The translations under genes were made by a program, and so were the position numbers. Under the pieces are notes generated by a model. It did no database searches and was not told the origin of the DNA. It was given only the letters and a program-made list of their open reading frames with translations. This document shows, one piece after another, positions 22,201 to 34,645 of a DNA stretch of 64,000 bases (position 1 is its first letter; every line of letters starts with the position of its first letter). This stretch comes from Albula goreensis (taxonomy: Eukaryota > Chordata > Actinopteri > Albuliformes > Albulidae), in the NCBI GenBank assembly GCA_022829145.1, contig CM040744.1, positions 2,634,501-2,698,500 on the forward strand, in the 5' to 3' direction.

Positions 22201-22577
22201 TTCATGGAGTTCATCAGCGCTCGTCTTTATTTAGACGTAGCGCATTCAGCGGGTTGTTGAGAGGGGCGGGTGTCGCCTTCCAGCGCTCGCTCTACCCCCC
22301 TGCTCCCCCATTCTCCATCCTCATGCTCTCCCCCACCCTTCAAAGAACGGACCCTCTTCACAAAATTTCACATCTTCTCCTACCCATCTCAAAGAACCGG
22401 CCTGTTCCTTCCAACACCACAAAACAGATCCCCCCTCACAAAAACTTTACATCTCCCACCCCCCCCCATAACCCCATTACTACAAAGACCGGTGGTCCCC
22501 CCAAACAGGACTTGCTGTTCCCCCTCACTGCCCCCCACCATAGTGATGGTAGAATGAGCTTTCATGAGCTGAGCTCC

Positions 22578-22650
22578 CACTATTATGGGTGGAGCTTCAG
22601 GCAGTCAGCTGTTAGTCATTGACTTGTTTTGAACCAATCAAAAGAAGTGT
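22578..22650 (+). repeat. Dispersed 70-bp repeat, copy 3 of 3
   Basis: ATGGGTGGAGCTTC ... AGTCATTGACTTG ... ACCAATCAAAA, the same order and spacing as at 13610. Flanked by C-rich DNA from 22290 to 22860. Confidence 0.5.
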
Positions 22651-23094
22651 TTCTCTCCACATCCAAACACAATCATTGGTCCATATCGGTGAGTCATTGA
22701 TACAATGTGGTAGTTCCTCCCATTTTCGGTTCAGTGAACCCCCACACTTCCCATCCTTACATTCAAACCCCACTCCCCCAGACCCCCCCGCCCCACTGGG
22801 GGATGACCACCCTCTCTCACCCCTCAGAGATCTGCCCACCCCCCTCTCCTCCCTCCAGCACAGAGCTCAGCCTTAGGATCCAAGCTGTTTATGCCACACC
22901 AGTATGTTTACCTCCAGTATATCCACGTTCCTCTCCTCCCCTCCTCTTCTTCACCACTCATGCACTGTGCAGAATTTTCCTCCCAGGTACATCGTTTAAA
23001 CATGTCCCACTTGCTCATTTTCTTTATCGGTCAGATCAACTTCAGCGCTAACAGCGCCATTAAGCTGCTACGTTTTAAAGTTAGGTCACCTCTG

Positions 23095-23175
23095 TGTATA
23101 TTACATTATATTACAGTACATTACATTACATTCACTTAGCAGACATTATCCATCGTGATTTATAGTATGGAAAAA
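23095..23175 (+). mobile_element. V-SINE-like fragment
   Basis: CATTACATTCACTTAGCAGA + CATTATCCATCGTGATTTATAG is a diverged form of the text at 13349-13390. Confidence 0.45.
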
Positions 23176-23179
23176 TACA

Positions 23180-25680
23180 ATTGATCCGATTAATATGTGC
23201 CATAGTGCTAGATCAGGCTAACAGCATTTTCAGACCAGCTTAGTATGTACGCAACATCGCTAAAGCGCTAATGCAAGCTAACTATGCTAATCCAAGCTAA
23301 AAAAGAGCCCTTGAATACAAATATTGCGGGCATAATAAGCCGTAATAAGATGATCATAACCAAAAGTACACAGAAAGCCATAACCCCAGTTTGAACCAAG
23401 ATGCAGTCTAAAGAGGCAAGTCTTCAGTTAGAAGGTAGCCAGTGATTCTGCTGTCCTGACCTCAGAACAGGAAATTCATTCCACCCCAGACAGGCCTCAA
23501 ACAGAGAGGTGTGACAATGCTAGGGGGGGTCGGGGGGCACTCCTGTTCCAGCACAGCGAGACCTGGCCAGGGTTGAGGGTTAGACATTTGGCTGGAGGTT
23601 TGGTGGAGCTGTTCCATTCGCTGCCCTTTGGGCTTCCGCCAGGGTTTTAAACTCAGGGCAAGCTGTGACAGGTAGCCAAGGAAATGAGTTGAGGTGGGGC
23701 GTGACAGGAAGTGGCTGGGGAAGCCAGCGGCACAGCAGCGCTCTGCATTCGCTGCAGGGGTTTCATGCGACCGGCAAGGCAGTTGGGCGAGAAGGAAGTC
23801 GCAGTAGTTCAGGTGTACAGCTCCCCGGCAGCGCTGCAGCTAGATTTACCTACCAGCTGGATTTAACCTGCTCAGCTGGACCCCTAGGCAAAGACTGAGT
23901 CACACAAAACAAGATCTGCTATGTGATTATGAGATCTGTATGTCCCAGAAATTAGAGAGGAGAAGCCAAAGACAAAGAGGTACAAGAAGAGGAAGAAGAT
24001 AAGGGATAATCATAAACCAGTCCAAGGCTGGTGATTTATGGAGCAGCTGTGTGAAGCTGCATCTACAGTAAACTGCGATGGGTCACATGAGGTTGTAGGG
24101 TACAGATGTGAATGTTTGTAAGCACTGAGAGCCTGTAAATATTACAGGTTCTTTTATTATGGAAACTCTGAAATAAGGCAAACTCTGGGCTCTGTGTGAG
24201 AATGTGATATTCCCTGCCCTACACAGTTTGCAGAGGGAACACTTCCCCTCCCGTTTCCGTTCAAATACTACAACGAAACAAACTTGCACAATGTTCCATG
24301 GTGACGCATCCGTCGCTGAAAAAATGTCAAATTATTTTGCTGAATTAATGAGTTTTTAACCGTCACAACGGAACGGCAATCCTTAACAGTACAATAAACA
24401 ATGAGCTCACAGAACACCTCTGGCTACCTCAGCTCCAAAGGTGTGTTTTCCAGTGCCTGTGCAAGTACAAGTTGGACCAGTGTGTGTACTGGCTGTGAAT
24501 ATTGAATGTGTGTTTATGTAATGCGCTTTACAGCTATTTACAAAGAGCACGAGGCAGACTAAAGGAGGGCTGTATTCTTGCCGCTTTGCTATTTTTGTTC
24601 TCAAGTGGCATTGTAATTCTCTGGTGAAAAAAAGGTTATGTTGACCTCCTCTGTAAGTGGCTTGTGTAACCTGAAAACACATTCCCAAGGGTCTTGGGTC
24701 CTGATTGGCTGAAACGTGTCAACGAATCTCAGGAAATGCAAAGACTACTACCCTCCACTCAATGCTCCAATCGCTGCAAAGCCCTCTGGCACAGCCACCT
24801 GCTCTGGTTAGTGTACATACACTGTCAATATGTACAGAATAGATTTACAACTATTCTCTACACAACTATTCACAACTATACTAGAGGACAGCTATTTTTA
24901 TGATCAATATTTTCATATACTGACAAACAAAATATGTACACATGTATTTTTATGCACTTACCTGCACAAAATATGCAAAATAAAAATTATCCATGCGCAT
25001 AAATAAGAATGGATATAAACATTACATACAGGAACCAACAACAAGTAATGATCACCACTGAACTATTCATTTACAGTCAGAGCTTGCATGAACAAATACT
25101 AAATAAATTACAATAAGTGTGTTACCTTCTGTATATAATATCTTTACAGCTAGACAATGGTGCAGAATTATTCTGATGGCAGTGAGAGGAAGGGCTTGCT
25201 TTGTTTTATGTGCATCTACCCTCTCACAAGGAACAACATATACACACACACTCAAACGCACGCACACACACACAGCACTGAGTGTGAACTGTGCTCGCAA
25301 ACAGCACTTTAGGAATAAGATTTTTGGGTAGTGTTAGAGCTAACATCAACACAGCACCCTGCCAAATTGTGTTTCATACCTTTGAACCAAATTTTACAAT
25401 TGTAGGCAACTGACCAAATGTGTTTTTTTTTTCCATCAAGTTCTAACTTTAAAACTATGCAAAATATTTTCATCTATCTTGATCGAAAACTATTTGTAGA
25501 ACAAACAGTACAGGACATAATGATTCACAGCCCATTTCAAAATTCAAGGACAGCTGAGAAACAGTATGGCTTTAAATGTGAACGTGCCGTGAGTTGCAGT
25601 TTCGGACCTATCTGTGACTATTTGTACTGATAATTAATTAATATAATGTATAATTGATTTGTTAATTGGTCCTCAAACCC
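23180..25680. other. No gene seen
   Basis: No conserved coding segment, RNA gene or well-defined repeat apart from a short CA-rich run near 25240-25275. Confidence 0.55.
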
Positions 25681-25684
25681 ACAG

Positions 25685-25940
25685 TATACCCTTAAAAATA
25701 AGTTCTGCAGGGGTTCTTTGCTAATGATCAGTCATAGAAGAATCTTTGTTGGTACCATACAGGAACATTAAAAATCATTCGGCTAAAAAGAGCTGATAGT
25801 GGCTCCAAAGCACTATTCTATGGTGCCACATTGTTCCTAAATGCTTCACTAATGGTTTTAAAAATTTTCAAAATGATTTCCTTTGACTTTTATTGTGAGA
25901 AAAGAACCATCTTTTGGCATTAGACCCTTTTTAGAGTATA
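25685..25940. mobile_element. Small MITE with TATACYCTTAAAAA-type ends
   Basis: The left end TATACCCTTAAAAATAAG and the right end, reversed, TATACTCTAAAAAGGGT match approximately. The interior has GGTTCTTTG, AGAAGAATC, GGTACCA and AAAGAACC phrases typical of a very common teleost MITE. No coding capacity. Confidence 0.65.
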
Positions 25941-25944
25941 GTGA

Positions 25945-27055
25945 CAATCTATTACTAAATCAATAATAAAAAATTGTACCAAGGTTATGTTTATAGTTTC
26001 ACAGCACTATTGCAAAAATTACAGTCACAACAAACAGATGCTTTCAGGATGTAGCACCATGTTTTCATTTTTTCGCTGTGTTTGCATCACCCTAATAAAC
26101 ACCATGACAGATACTACGAGCAGGTCATTTGCAAACTTCCTGCAAAAAATTTTCCAAGACATTTTTGGGTGAGCGGAAATTTTCTGACAGAAAGCATGTA
26201 AAAATCCACAGACCATCAATGTTAATGCTGTGGATTTGTAGACTGCGCTAATTTTGCCACGACAAACAGTACAGGCCCGCTGGATTTATTTTGATGTTTT
26301 TCAGCTGATATATGATAACTCCCTGATGTTTGATAAAAACATTGCATCACGATCCAAGTCCAGAAATCGACATTTCAGAGAAAGCATGTGTATTTTGGCT
26401 GCAGCTTTGGGGTCCTCTTACCTCATTCCTCCCATGTGCCGTGACGTCTGTCCCTGCATGCTTTACATGCTTTTCTGTTCCACAGTTACAGAGAAAATGA
26501 GGGAGACTTATTTTTCAAAATAGTTCCGTGAACTCCTATGTCACCACTCTCCACTTTCCTTTTTTGAGTATATATTTTGAAAAAACGAAAGGCTCAGATG
26601 AGGCCTTCAATAGCAACATTCAATAAATTAAACCAGACTACAGTGTGACACTGAAACATGACAGCTCTTTCTCATGTGTTTGTCTCCATTTTTGAGTGTC
26701 AAACGAGCCCTCCATCTCCTCATGCCCCCTCCAAGGCATGTATCAGTTAACCCCCCATCACCCCACCTCCTGGCAGAGTGTCAGGGGGGTAAAGATAGAT
26801 GACCCAAGCACGAGTCTGTTTTTAGCACCTAAGAAAATATAATAACTGCAAGGCTGACTGGACCAAGCTCATTGGACAGAGAGAGACAAGTCGCTGCTGT
26901 TCATGGCCTCATCTCAGGTTTATTGAGGGGTCAGGACAGGTGAGGTCTTACAGCAAAGGATGCCAGTGTACAGGTGCACTGATAAATACTATTATAATGC
27001 CCACTATGATGCTGAAAACCATTATTACCCGAAGAAATGCATGTGGACTGACATA
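25945..27055. other. No gene seen
   Basis: Non-coding; nothing recognised. Confidence 0.55.
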
Positions 27056-27059
27056 AGAT

Positions 27060-27345
27060 CAGTGTAATGCTACTATGAACTACTCTGCAGGCATATGCAC
27101 TGAATGGAGATCAGTGTCAAGCTGTTGTGAACTAGGATGCAGGTAGTGGGCTGATTCCAGGCCGGTGTCATATTGCAGGGAGCCAGGTTGCAGGCACATG
27201 GGCTGATCCCAGGTCAGTGCCAAATTGCAGGGAGCCAGGCTGCAGGCACGTGGGCTGATCCCAGGTCAGTGTCATATTTCAGGGAGACAGGATGAAGGCA
27301 TGTGGACTGACCCCAGGTCAGTGTCACGTTTCCGTGAAGCAAGCA
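27060..27345. repeat. 52-bp minisatellite (about 4-5 units)
   Basis: Units of the type GGGCTGATCCCAGGTCAGTG plus TCA..TTGCAGGGAGCCAGG..GCAGGCA repeat at about 52-base spacing. The outer copies are more decayed. Confidence 0.85.
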
Positions 27346-27694
27346 GGCAGGATTTGTTGCACAGCAGAGATCACATGAGTCAGGAGGTGCAGAGCCCTAA
27401 AGAGCCGTGTGGGTAGATGGTCACTGTATTTTATTAGACTGGAGCATCACACTCACACAAACAGAGTAATCCCGTCCGGACTGCAGCTGTCTTGCACCTC
27501 AAAACCAGGCCTGTCTGCAGATTTGGAGTGCCAAATAAGCAAGAGACAGGGCAGTTTTTACAGAAGCAAATGAGTACAGAGACAGTGTGGCAGGTCTGGA
27601 TTGTGAATCTCTCTCCAGACTGGAGTGATAAATTTTACCTTTCCTACATCACATACACATAATCAATTCACTGTAATGTGTGCATCCTGCAGAG

Positions 27695-28490
27695 TGCAGT
27701 GATTCAGTCAGTAAAGGCCTTATAGAGCAGTTCAGTCAGTAAAGGCTGGGTCCTATACAGTGGCTCAGTCAGTAAATGCTCTTTAGAGTGGTTCAGTCAG
27801 TAAAGGCTCTATAGAGTGGCTCAGTCAGTAAATGTTCTTTAGAGTGGCTCAGTCAGTAAAGGCCTTATAGAGCAGTTCAGTCAGTAAAGGCTGGGTCCTG
27901 TACAGTGGCTCAGTCAGTAAATGCTCTTTAGAGTGGCTCAGTCAGTAAAGGCTCTATAGAGTGGCTCAGTCAGTAAATGTTCTTCAGAGTGGCTCAGTCA
28001 GTAAAGGCCTTATAGAGCGGTTCAGTCAGTAAATGTTCTTTAGAGTGGCTCAGTCAGTAAAGGCTCTATAGAGTGGCTCAGTCAGTAAATGTTCTTCAGA
28101 GTGGCTCAGTCAGTAAAGGCTCTATAGGGTGGCTCAGTCAGTAAATGTTCTTCAGAGTGGCTCAGTCAGTAAAGGCTCTATAGAGTGGCTCAGTCAGTAA
28201 ATGTTCTTTAGAGTGGCTCAGTCAGTAAAGGCTCTATAGAGTGGCTCAGTCAGTAAATGTTCTTCAGAATGGCTCAGTCAGTAAAGGCTCTATAGAGTGG
28301 CTCAGTCAGTAAATGTTCTTCAGAGTGGCTCAGTCAGTAAATGCCCTATAGGGTGACTCAGTCAGTAAAGGATCTCTAGGGTGACTCAGTCAGTAAAGGA
28401 TCTCTAGGGTGGCTCAGTCAGTAAAGGCTGGGTCCTGTAGAATGGTTCAGTCAGTAAAGGTTGTATATAGTGGCTCAGTCAATAGAGGCC
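27695..28490. repeat. 28-bp minisatellite with 56-bp higher-order structure (about 28 units)
   Basis: GRGTGGCTCAGTCAGTAAAK is followed by an 8-base variable part. Two unit types alternate, one ending AGGCTCTATA and one ending ATGTTCTTYA, giving a 56-bp dimer. Edge units are more varied (GGGTCCT, ATCTCTA). Confidence 0.95.
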
Positions 28491-28499
28491 CTCACCATG

Positions 28500-30095
28500 G
28501 CAACAGGCTGGGGTCTACAGTCAAGGCCGCACTCTTTCATCTGCTGCACCGAAGGACACAACAAGATTCGTCCTGACAGCGATTAGAAGAGCCAGCCAGG
28601 GTTATCCCGGCGTCTTCATCACGGTAATTGCTGCGAGCTGACGTAGCCGCCGCCCACAGGCCGCTGTTTGTCCTCAGTATGAGACGTGCCCCCCCCCTTC
28701 AGCTGGCACAACCCCTGCAATTCACACCCCGTGGCCTGGCAGGGGTCACACGGCGTCCGAATGGTGTGAGAGACAGCTGCTGCGGTCAGTGCACACGCAC
28801 AGCCAGCGGGGATGACATTTATGAAGGTTCTACTGACCGCTCCAAATTTGGGAGAAAATGGGGGGGGGTAAAATGAACTCATAACAAGGTTTTTATGATG
28901 ATGATGATGATGATGATAATGGTGGTTGTTCATCCTCTTCTGCTTCTTATTATTATTTTTGTTATTGTTATTGTTACTTTTAAAATCACATTCAGCTACT
29001 TGGCTACAATGCCACGCAATACAATTTGGCACAATACACTACTGTATTTCACCACTTCATAATGCAATACACAGTTTTCATATAACACATTTAATAAATA
29101 CCCATACTTCACCTTCTACACAGTACAAGAGTCCAGAATTAATAGAAATCGAAATATGAAATTGTCTGTTAGATGAAACTTGAAGTTTAGGTTCTACAGA
29201 ATTGGTTATATTTTTATCTGGCAGAAAAACAGGCTCTAAACCCTTCTAGGTACTGCTTAAAAAGCTCTGCAATGGTCTATGAATGTGAGTGAGCTCACTC
29301 CAGTTATGCTTACAGTAGAAAGCGGCCTGGCTTTGTCCCAATGGGGCACATGCTCAACAAAGATTACATTATTCCAAGAACCGCTCGGCCAATAGTTACA
29401 GATGGAGAGCCAAGCTGGCGCTCCAGCATTGTGTTTAAAGTTGGCTTGTACAGAGAATTAACGCCTCGGTGCCGAATGTCCAGCAGACCGCGAAGGGCAG
29501 CCACCGGTGCGTCAGATGTGTAGGTAAACACCGTCGTGGACTCTGCTAGCCCTCCCTCCCGAGCTGAGCCGCACGCTAGCATGCCTGTCACAGCGCTGCA
29601 CTGACAGCGCGACTGCAGGAGGGGAACCGTTCGCTGGGACACAGGCAGGTCTGTGTGTGCTCTTTCAGTCAGAGATAGGAACAAGATGTGACTTCGGACT
29701 AAATTAGGCAGGCGTGAAAGAACATATCAGTCTGGCAGCATCTCTGTCCAGCTCACTATAACCTTACCCTGATCCAATGTAGCACAGCAACAGCACTGTC
29801 AAGCTGCACTGCAACACAGCCCAGTTCGATTCATTGTCAAGCTTACAGTGACACTGCCGTCCTGCTCGGCTTCTGTAGCATCGTAGCTCAGCCTTGCTCT
29901 ATCACTACAGTTTGTTAGCGACACTCAGCCTCTGTGCGGTCCTGTAGCTTTGCCCAGTGTCATTGTAGTAGCCTGTAGCCCAACTCATTGCCAAAGTTAA
30001 AGTTACACTGTAGTGTCGCCTGGCTACTGTAGCAGTGTAACTTTGCCCAGTGCCACTGCAGTGCTTCAGTCTTATTCTACTCATTGTAGGTCTAT
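28500..30095. other. No gene seen; (GAT)n at 28894-28918
   Basis: A GATGAT microsatellite at 28894-28918, poly-C/G runs near 28690 and 28860, and a (TTA/TTG)n run near 28945-28975. Open frames here are repeat-driven. From about 29800 the DNA already shows loose CACTGTAGC phrases leading into the next array. Confidence 0.55.
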
Positions 30096-30099
30096 AGCT

Positions 30100-30800
30100 T
30101 TACTCAGTCTCACTGTAGCTTTGATTAGCTGTGCTGCAGTACTGTAGCATAGTGTAGCCTCACTGTAGCTCTGATTAGCTGTGCTGTAGTACTGTGGCAT
30201 AGCCTAGTGTAGCCTCACTGTAGCTCTGATTAGCTGTGCTGTACTGTAGCATAGCGTAGCTTTACTGTAGCTCTGATTAGCTGGGCTATAGTACTGTAGC
30301 ATAGCCTCACTGTAGCTCGAATTAGCTGCAATGTCGTACTGTAGCCTAGCGTAGCCTCACTGTAGCTCTGATTAGCTGCGCTCTTGTACTGTAGCATAGC
30401 CTAGTGTAGCCTCACTGTAGCTCTGATTGGCTGTGCTGCAGTACTGTAGCATAGTGTTGCTTCACTGTAGCTCTGATTAGCTGCGTTGTAGTACTGTAGC
30501 GTAGTCTCACTGTAGCTCTGATTAGCTGCGTTGTAGTACTGTAGCGTAGCCTCACTGTACCTCTGATTAGCTGCGCTGTAGTACTGTAGCATAGCCTCAC
30601 TGTAGCTCTGATTAGCTGCGCTGTAATACTGTAGTGTAGCGTAGCCTCACTGTAGCTCTGATTAGCTGCGTTGTAGTACTGTAGCGTAGCCTCACTGTAC
30701 CTCTGATCAGCTGCGCTGTAGTACTGTAGCATAGCCTCACTGTAGCTCTGATTAGCTGCGCTGTAATACTGTAGTGTAGCGTAGCCTCACTGTAGCTCTA
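30100..30800. repeat. 45-bp minisatellite (about 15 units)
   Basis: The unit TAGCTCTGATTAGCTGCGCT + GTAGTACTGTAGCATAGCCT + CACTG repeats with length variants that insert CTAGTGTAGC. The tyrosine/asparagine-rich reverse frames are artefacts of the repeat. Confidence 0.95.
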
Positions 30801-32579
30801 AAGCATTACCCAAGTGACAGCAGGACTGTAACTCATCCCAGCGCTCAGTCATTACTGAGTGGTCTCCACACCTGAAGTTGCACCTTCTCCTTCCAGTAAT
30901 GTGTAACCACCTCTTTCTTTTAAAACACACAGGGAAGTGTGACTGTATTGTTATACATGGTTGACAGGGGTGGGGGGTCACAAAGGTGATATGTTCTCAC
31001 AGGGAATATAATCTCACACATAACAAGAGTGTGGAGAGCTGATCAGATTTCGTTTTGTGTCCTGAGGAAAAAATCATTACTTCATTTTTGGAACAAAGAA
31101 TACAGGTCTAGACCAATTCTTGAAAATCCAGGATTAAGATTTGGTCAAGAACAGTTGACAACCCCCCCCTCCCCCCCCATTCTGAACTACTCTCCTCATC
31201 TGAGTCTCTGCCTCCATGTCAGACTGACACTAACACTATTTTCCTGATATGAGAAATGTAGAGTTTTCAGACAAATGAAAGTAATTCTCAGCAAACTGGC
31301 AATGAGCTAGAAAAACGTAAATCCGATAATGGCATTTAACTGGCTCCCACAAGTAAGGAGGCACACGTGTTTCCTCTATGAAAATCTCAATTCCAACGAA
31401 ATGAGTGCAAGACCAAAACCACATACCCCACTTGGAATGTCACTGAACTCTAGTAACCCTCTTTAAGGTGAGGCCATACGTCGCTCAGCCAATCAGATGC
31501 AGCAAAGAATCAGGCAGTCCCTCTAAGCCAATCAAATGTCTTTTTATGATCTTAGCAGTTTGAAATACTATTTCATGTGAGTAATCTAACACCCTTAAGC
31601 GGAAAGTTTTTTCTTCTTTTCTTTTGCTGTTAACATCTGTCAGTGTTTAGTTTCATTTATGACGTAGGTGAAGGTGTACTTCTGCTCTTAACTCATCCTG
31701 AAGCCCGACGCAGTTAAACACAGAGCATGTTCACAGCAGTTGTGCAAACTCTAGACGTGACACAACAGTAAAGCATGGCCAAAACAATCAGGAAAATGTA
31801 GGACACGTTTCTTTATCAAACCTCCAGATACCTCGGATGTCTGTGAGCAGAAAGTAGCGTCTGGCCCCATCACGTGCCTCCCGTGCAGTGGAGACAAGCG
31901 CTTTTAGGGGCTAAAGTTTAAAAATTAACACACTCTAATATCCTCCGTTTGCTCAATCCCTGCCTGTCTGAATTGTGATTGGTTTCAAAACGGTCGTGTA
32001 ATGACAGCGAGACAGACCAACCTTGGGGAGGACCGTGGCCCCCGGTCTCAACTGTCAGGAGTTACATAATTAAGCCTCTACTGCGACATCACTGCAGGAA
32101 AGGAGATACAGCAGCAACGATTTAAAAATATGGGGAAAATCTGGGCTTTCTGTAGAGTTATGCAGCTCAGGCAGCCAAACGCGCAGGGGGACTTGGGGTA
32201 GACACCGTTCAGAAACTCTGACAACCAAACTGTTCAACGCCGTCTGTGAAAATATCATATCCATATGAGTTATTCCCTTTTACTTACTGCGGATAAGCTG
32301 TGGCATAACAATATTATGGGATGTCATAACTCTTATAAGAGTGGTAAGCATGTCAGTACTTTATTTAATCAGTCTTTGAATGGGAGTTAATACACCAGAT
32401 GTAATCAATGTTTACTCCACACAATCCATATATACCACGTTTACTACTGATTACCACCAAGATTCAGTCTGCCACTGGTCCATGAGGTGAAACAAGAGCT
32501 GGCAGTGAGTCAAATAAAATCTCACAATGGGAAAATATGACACTATTGTATTTTATATGAAACAAGCTGATATGAAAAG

Positions 32580-32690
32580 TTTAGATAGAGAAGGGAGGAG
32601 AGGGAGGGTGAGAAAGCACGAGAGGGAGAGAGCATGGGGGAGAAAGAGAGAGGGAGAGAGAGAGGGAGGGAGGGAGGGAGCGTTCCCAAC
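32580..32690 (+). repeat. GA-rich purine tract
   Basis: Nearly uninterrupted purines (GAGAGGGAGGGAGG-type). It can form triplex-like DNA. The Arg/Glu/Gly-rich frame is an artefact. Confidence 0.85.
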
Positions 32691-34617
32691 CAGACGTGTG
32701 TGGGTGGTAACAGTGTAAACCTTACTAGCTTGTCTTGGTTGGCTTCAGGTCAAAATCAAACCCAGCCACAACAGTTCAGTGCATTTATGTTTGGCTAAAA
32801 ATCCACAAAAAATGTATCTTAATTTGGAAGATTCTGCATGAAAATAACGTTTTATTTATACTTGGGCCCTCGTGTAGATGAGATTTATTCTGTCCCCTGG
32901 TTTTCAAGGCTTAGCCATCATTCTGCAGGGATGTCATGGTGAGTAGCTCGGTACAAGGGCCACCGATGAATAAATAAAAAGATTAATTAGCCTTCAAAAG
33001 GAATCGGGTTACCAAAACCGGCTGTAAAACTGTAACAGAAAAACGTATTTATACAGTACATTTCACAACACGTTTCACAAAAATGCCTTACTATGTGCCC
33101 AAGGCTAAGCCCAGGTCAACACAAACCAAAAGGAAGCAGGGCAAAGAAAAAAGGAAGTAAATTTGGTTGGAACCAGAGGGGGGATCACCCTCCTTCGGCC
33201 TGATCAGGATATGAGTTGAAGATGACCAACAGGCTAAATGGTCAATTTAAATGGTTCAGACATCTAATAATACATAACAGAACAGACAGTATGTTTTCAT
33301 GCAGCACAGAGAGTAAGAGAACGGACAGCATGCTTGTGTTGTACGGTCAAGACAGAAAAATGCAAAAAAAATACAAAGTGGCAGAGAGGAGTGGTGCTTT
33401 GCAAAGATCTAATATTTACCATAACCCCTGATCCTACAAAATAATGATAATCATGTAAAATTCCAATAACGAAAAGGAAAAAATATCTCCACAAATATAC
33501 TCCAAGAGGGAAGGTCTAGGCTGTGGCATAAAGCCGCTTCTTTTGTTTGCAAAACAGGAAACGTGTATATTCTTCTGAGAAATACCCTCACAGTTCTGTG
33601 TCTATTTTATCCATTTACAGTTATTAGCTCCTTAGTTAGCAAACTGTCGTTTTTTTTTTTCTTTTAAATTAGCGAAATCATCAGTTTCAGAAAATGTATT
33701 CTATTCAAGGTCAGTTCACATCTATGGTTGTATCAACTGAGGCGAGCGAGGTCGCGTCCAGTGAACTGTACAAAAAATTAGTCTCCAATAACTGCGGACC
33801 GTTATAAAAAGATTAGCGCTGGATGCTAAAAGGCAGAAAGCTTTAACAGCGCACAAAGACTTTTATGGTATATAGTTAGGACTGAAGAGGCCAGTCTCCT
33901 GATTGGATTGGCTTTTCGTTTGATCTGCGTGGGAGAGCGGAGGTCTTACCCATTCCACCGCTATGGAATGAATATGAGCCACATGACCAAAATGCGGTTA
34001 AACCCCAAAATGACCCAGTGTGTGTCACCATATAAGGTTGGACAGGCGTACTTTCCAAAACCAAATGATGACGCAAGACAGATATTCTGGTTGACACGGT
34101 TTCAGCCCTCTTCACCATCATTTAAAGATGACTGGATACAGCTGTGTGCGTCTTGCGGCTGGTCGTCTGCATCTCAATCACGTTATCACCGTCTACGGCC
34201 AGAGGTCAGTGTTGGGAGGCGACATTTGGCTCAGCTTTGCTGGTGGGGAAATATTCATCGTTTTTTAAAATTTATTTATTTTTTCAAAAAAATATGAAAA
34301 AGCAGTATGAGATTCTCAGAGAAAGTTTTAAATATTTTATATAAGTTTATTTTAATTTCAGACTTTGACATTGTTTTTAGCTAATAAAAACAGTGATAAA
34401 CGGCCCCCCGGAGAGGAGCTCAGCCCTTATCTTAGGCTACAGTTTATTATGTCCTGAGTCACAAATTTGACCGTAAAAGTTCACTCAAACAAACGATCAA
34501 GTTTTTTTGATACATGAAAAACATACGGACGTGGTGAAAACTGGTTTAGACTAAATGCCTCCTTTTTAAACCAAATTTCCCTTTTTTAATTACAAACAAC
34601 CAAATATGTTGTAAGTT

Positions 34618-34645
34618 GGTGATAACACTAATCAGTGTTATCACC
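34618..34645. repeat. 12-bp perfect hairpin
   Basis: GGTGATAACACT and AGTGTTATCACC are exact inverted copies separated by AATC. It may be the end of an old palindromic element; no partner was found. Confidence 0.8.

Noticed and set aside
27695-28490. CRISPR-like look: short conserved words with variable 8-base pieces
   Set aside because: The variable pieces are too short and alternate between two types. This is vertebrate DNA, and the array is a minisatellite.
28619-29032. A 137-codon reverse open frame with Asn/Lys and His runs
   Set aside because: Crosses (GAT)n and (TTA)n repeats. The low-complexity runs explain its length.
30401-30732. Tyr/Asn/Ala-rich reverse frames
   Set aside because: Artefact of the 45-bp tandem repeat, again a multiple of three.
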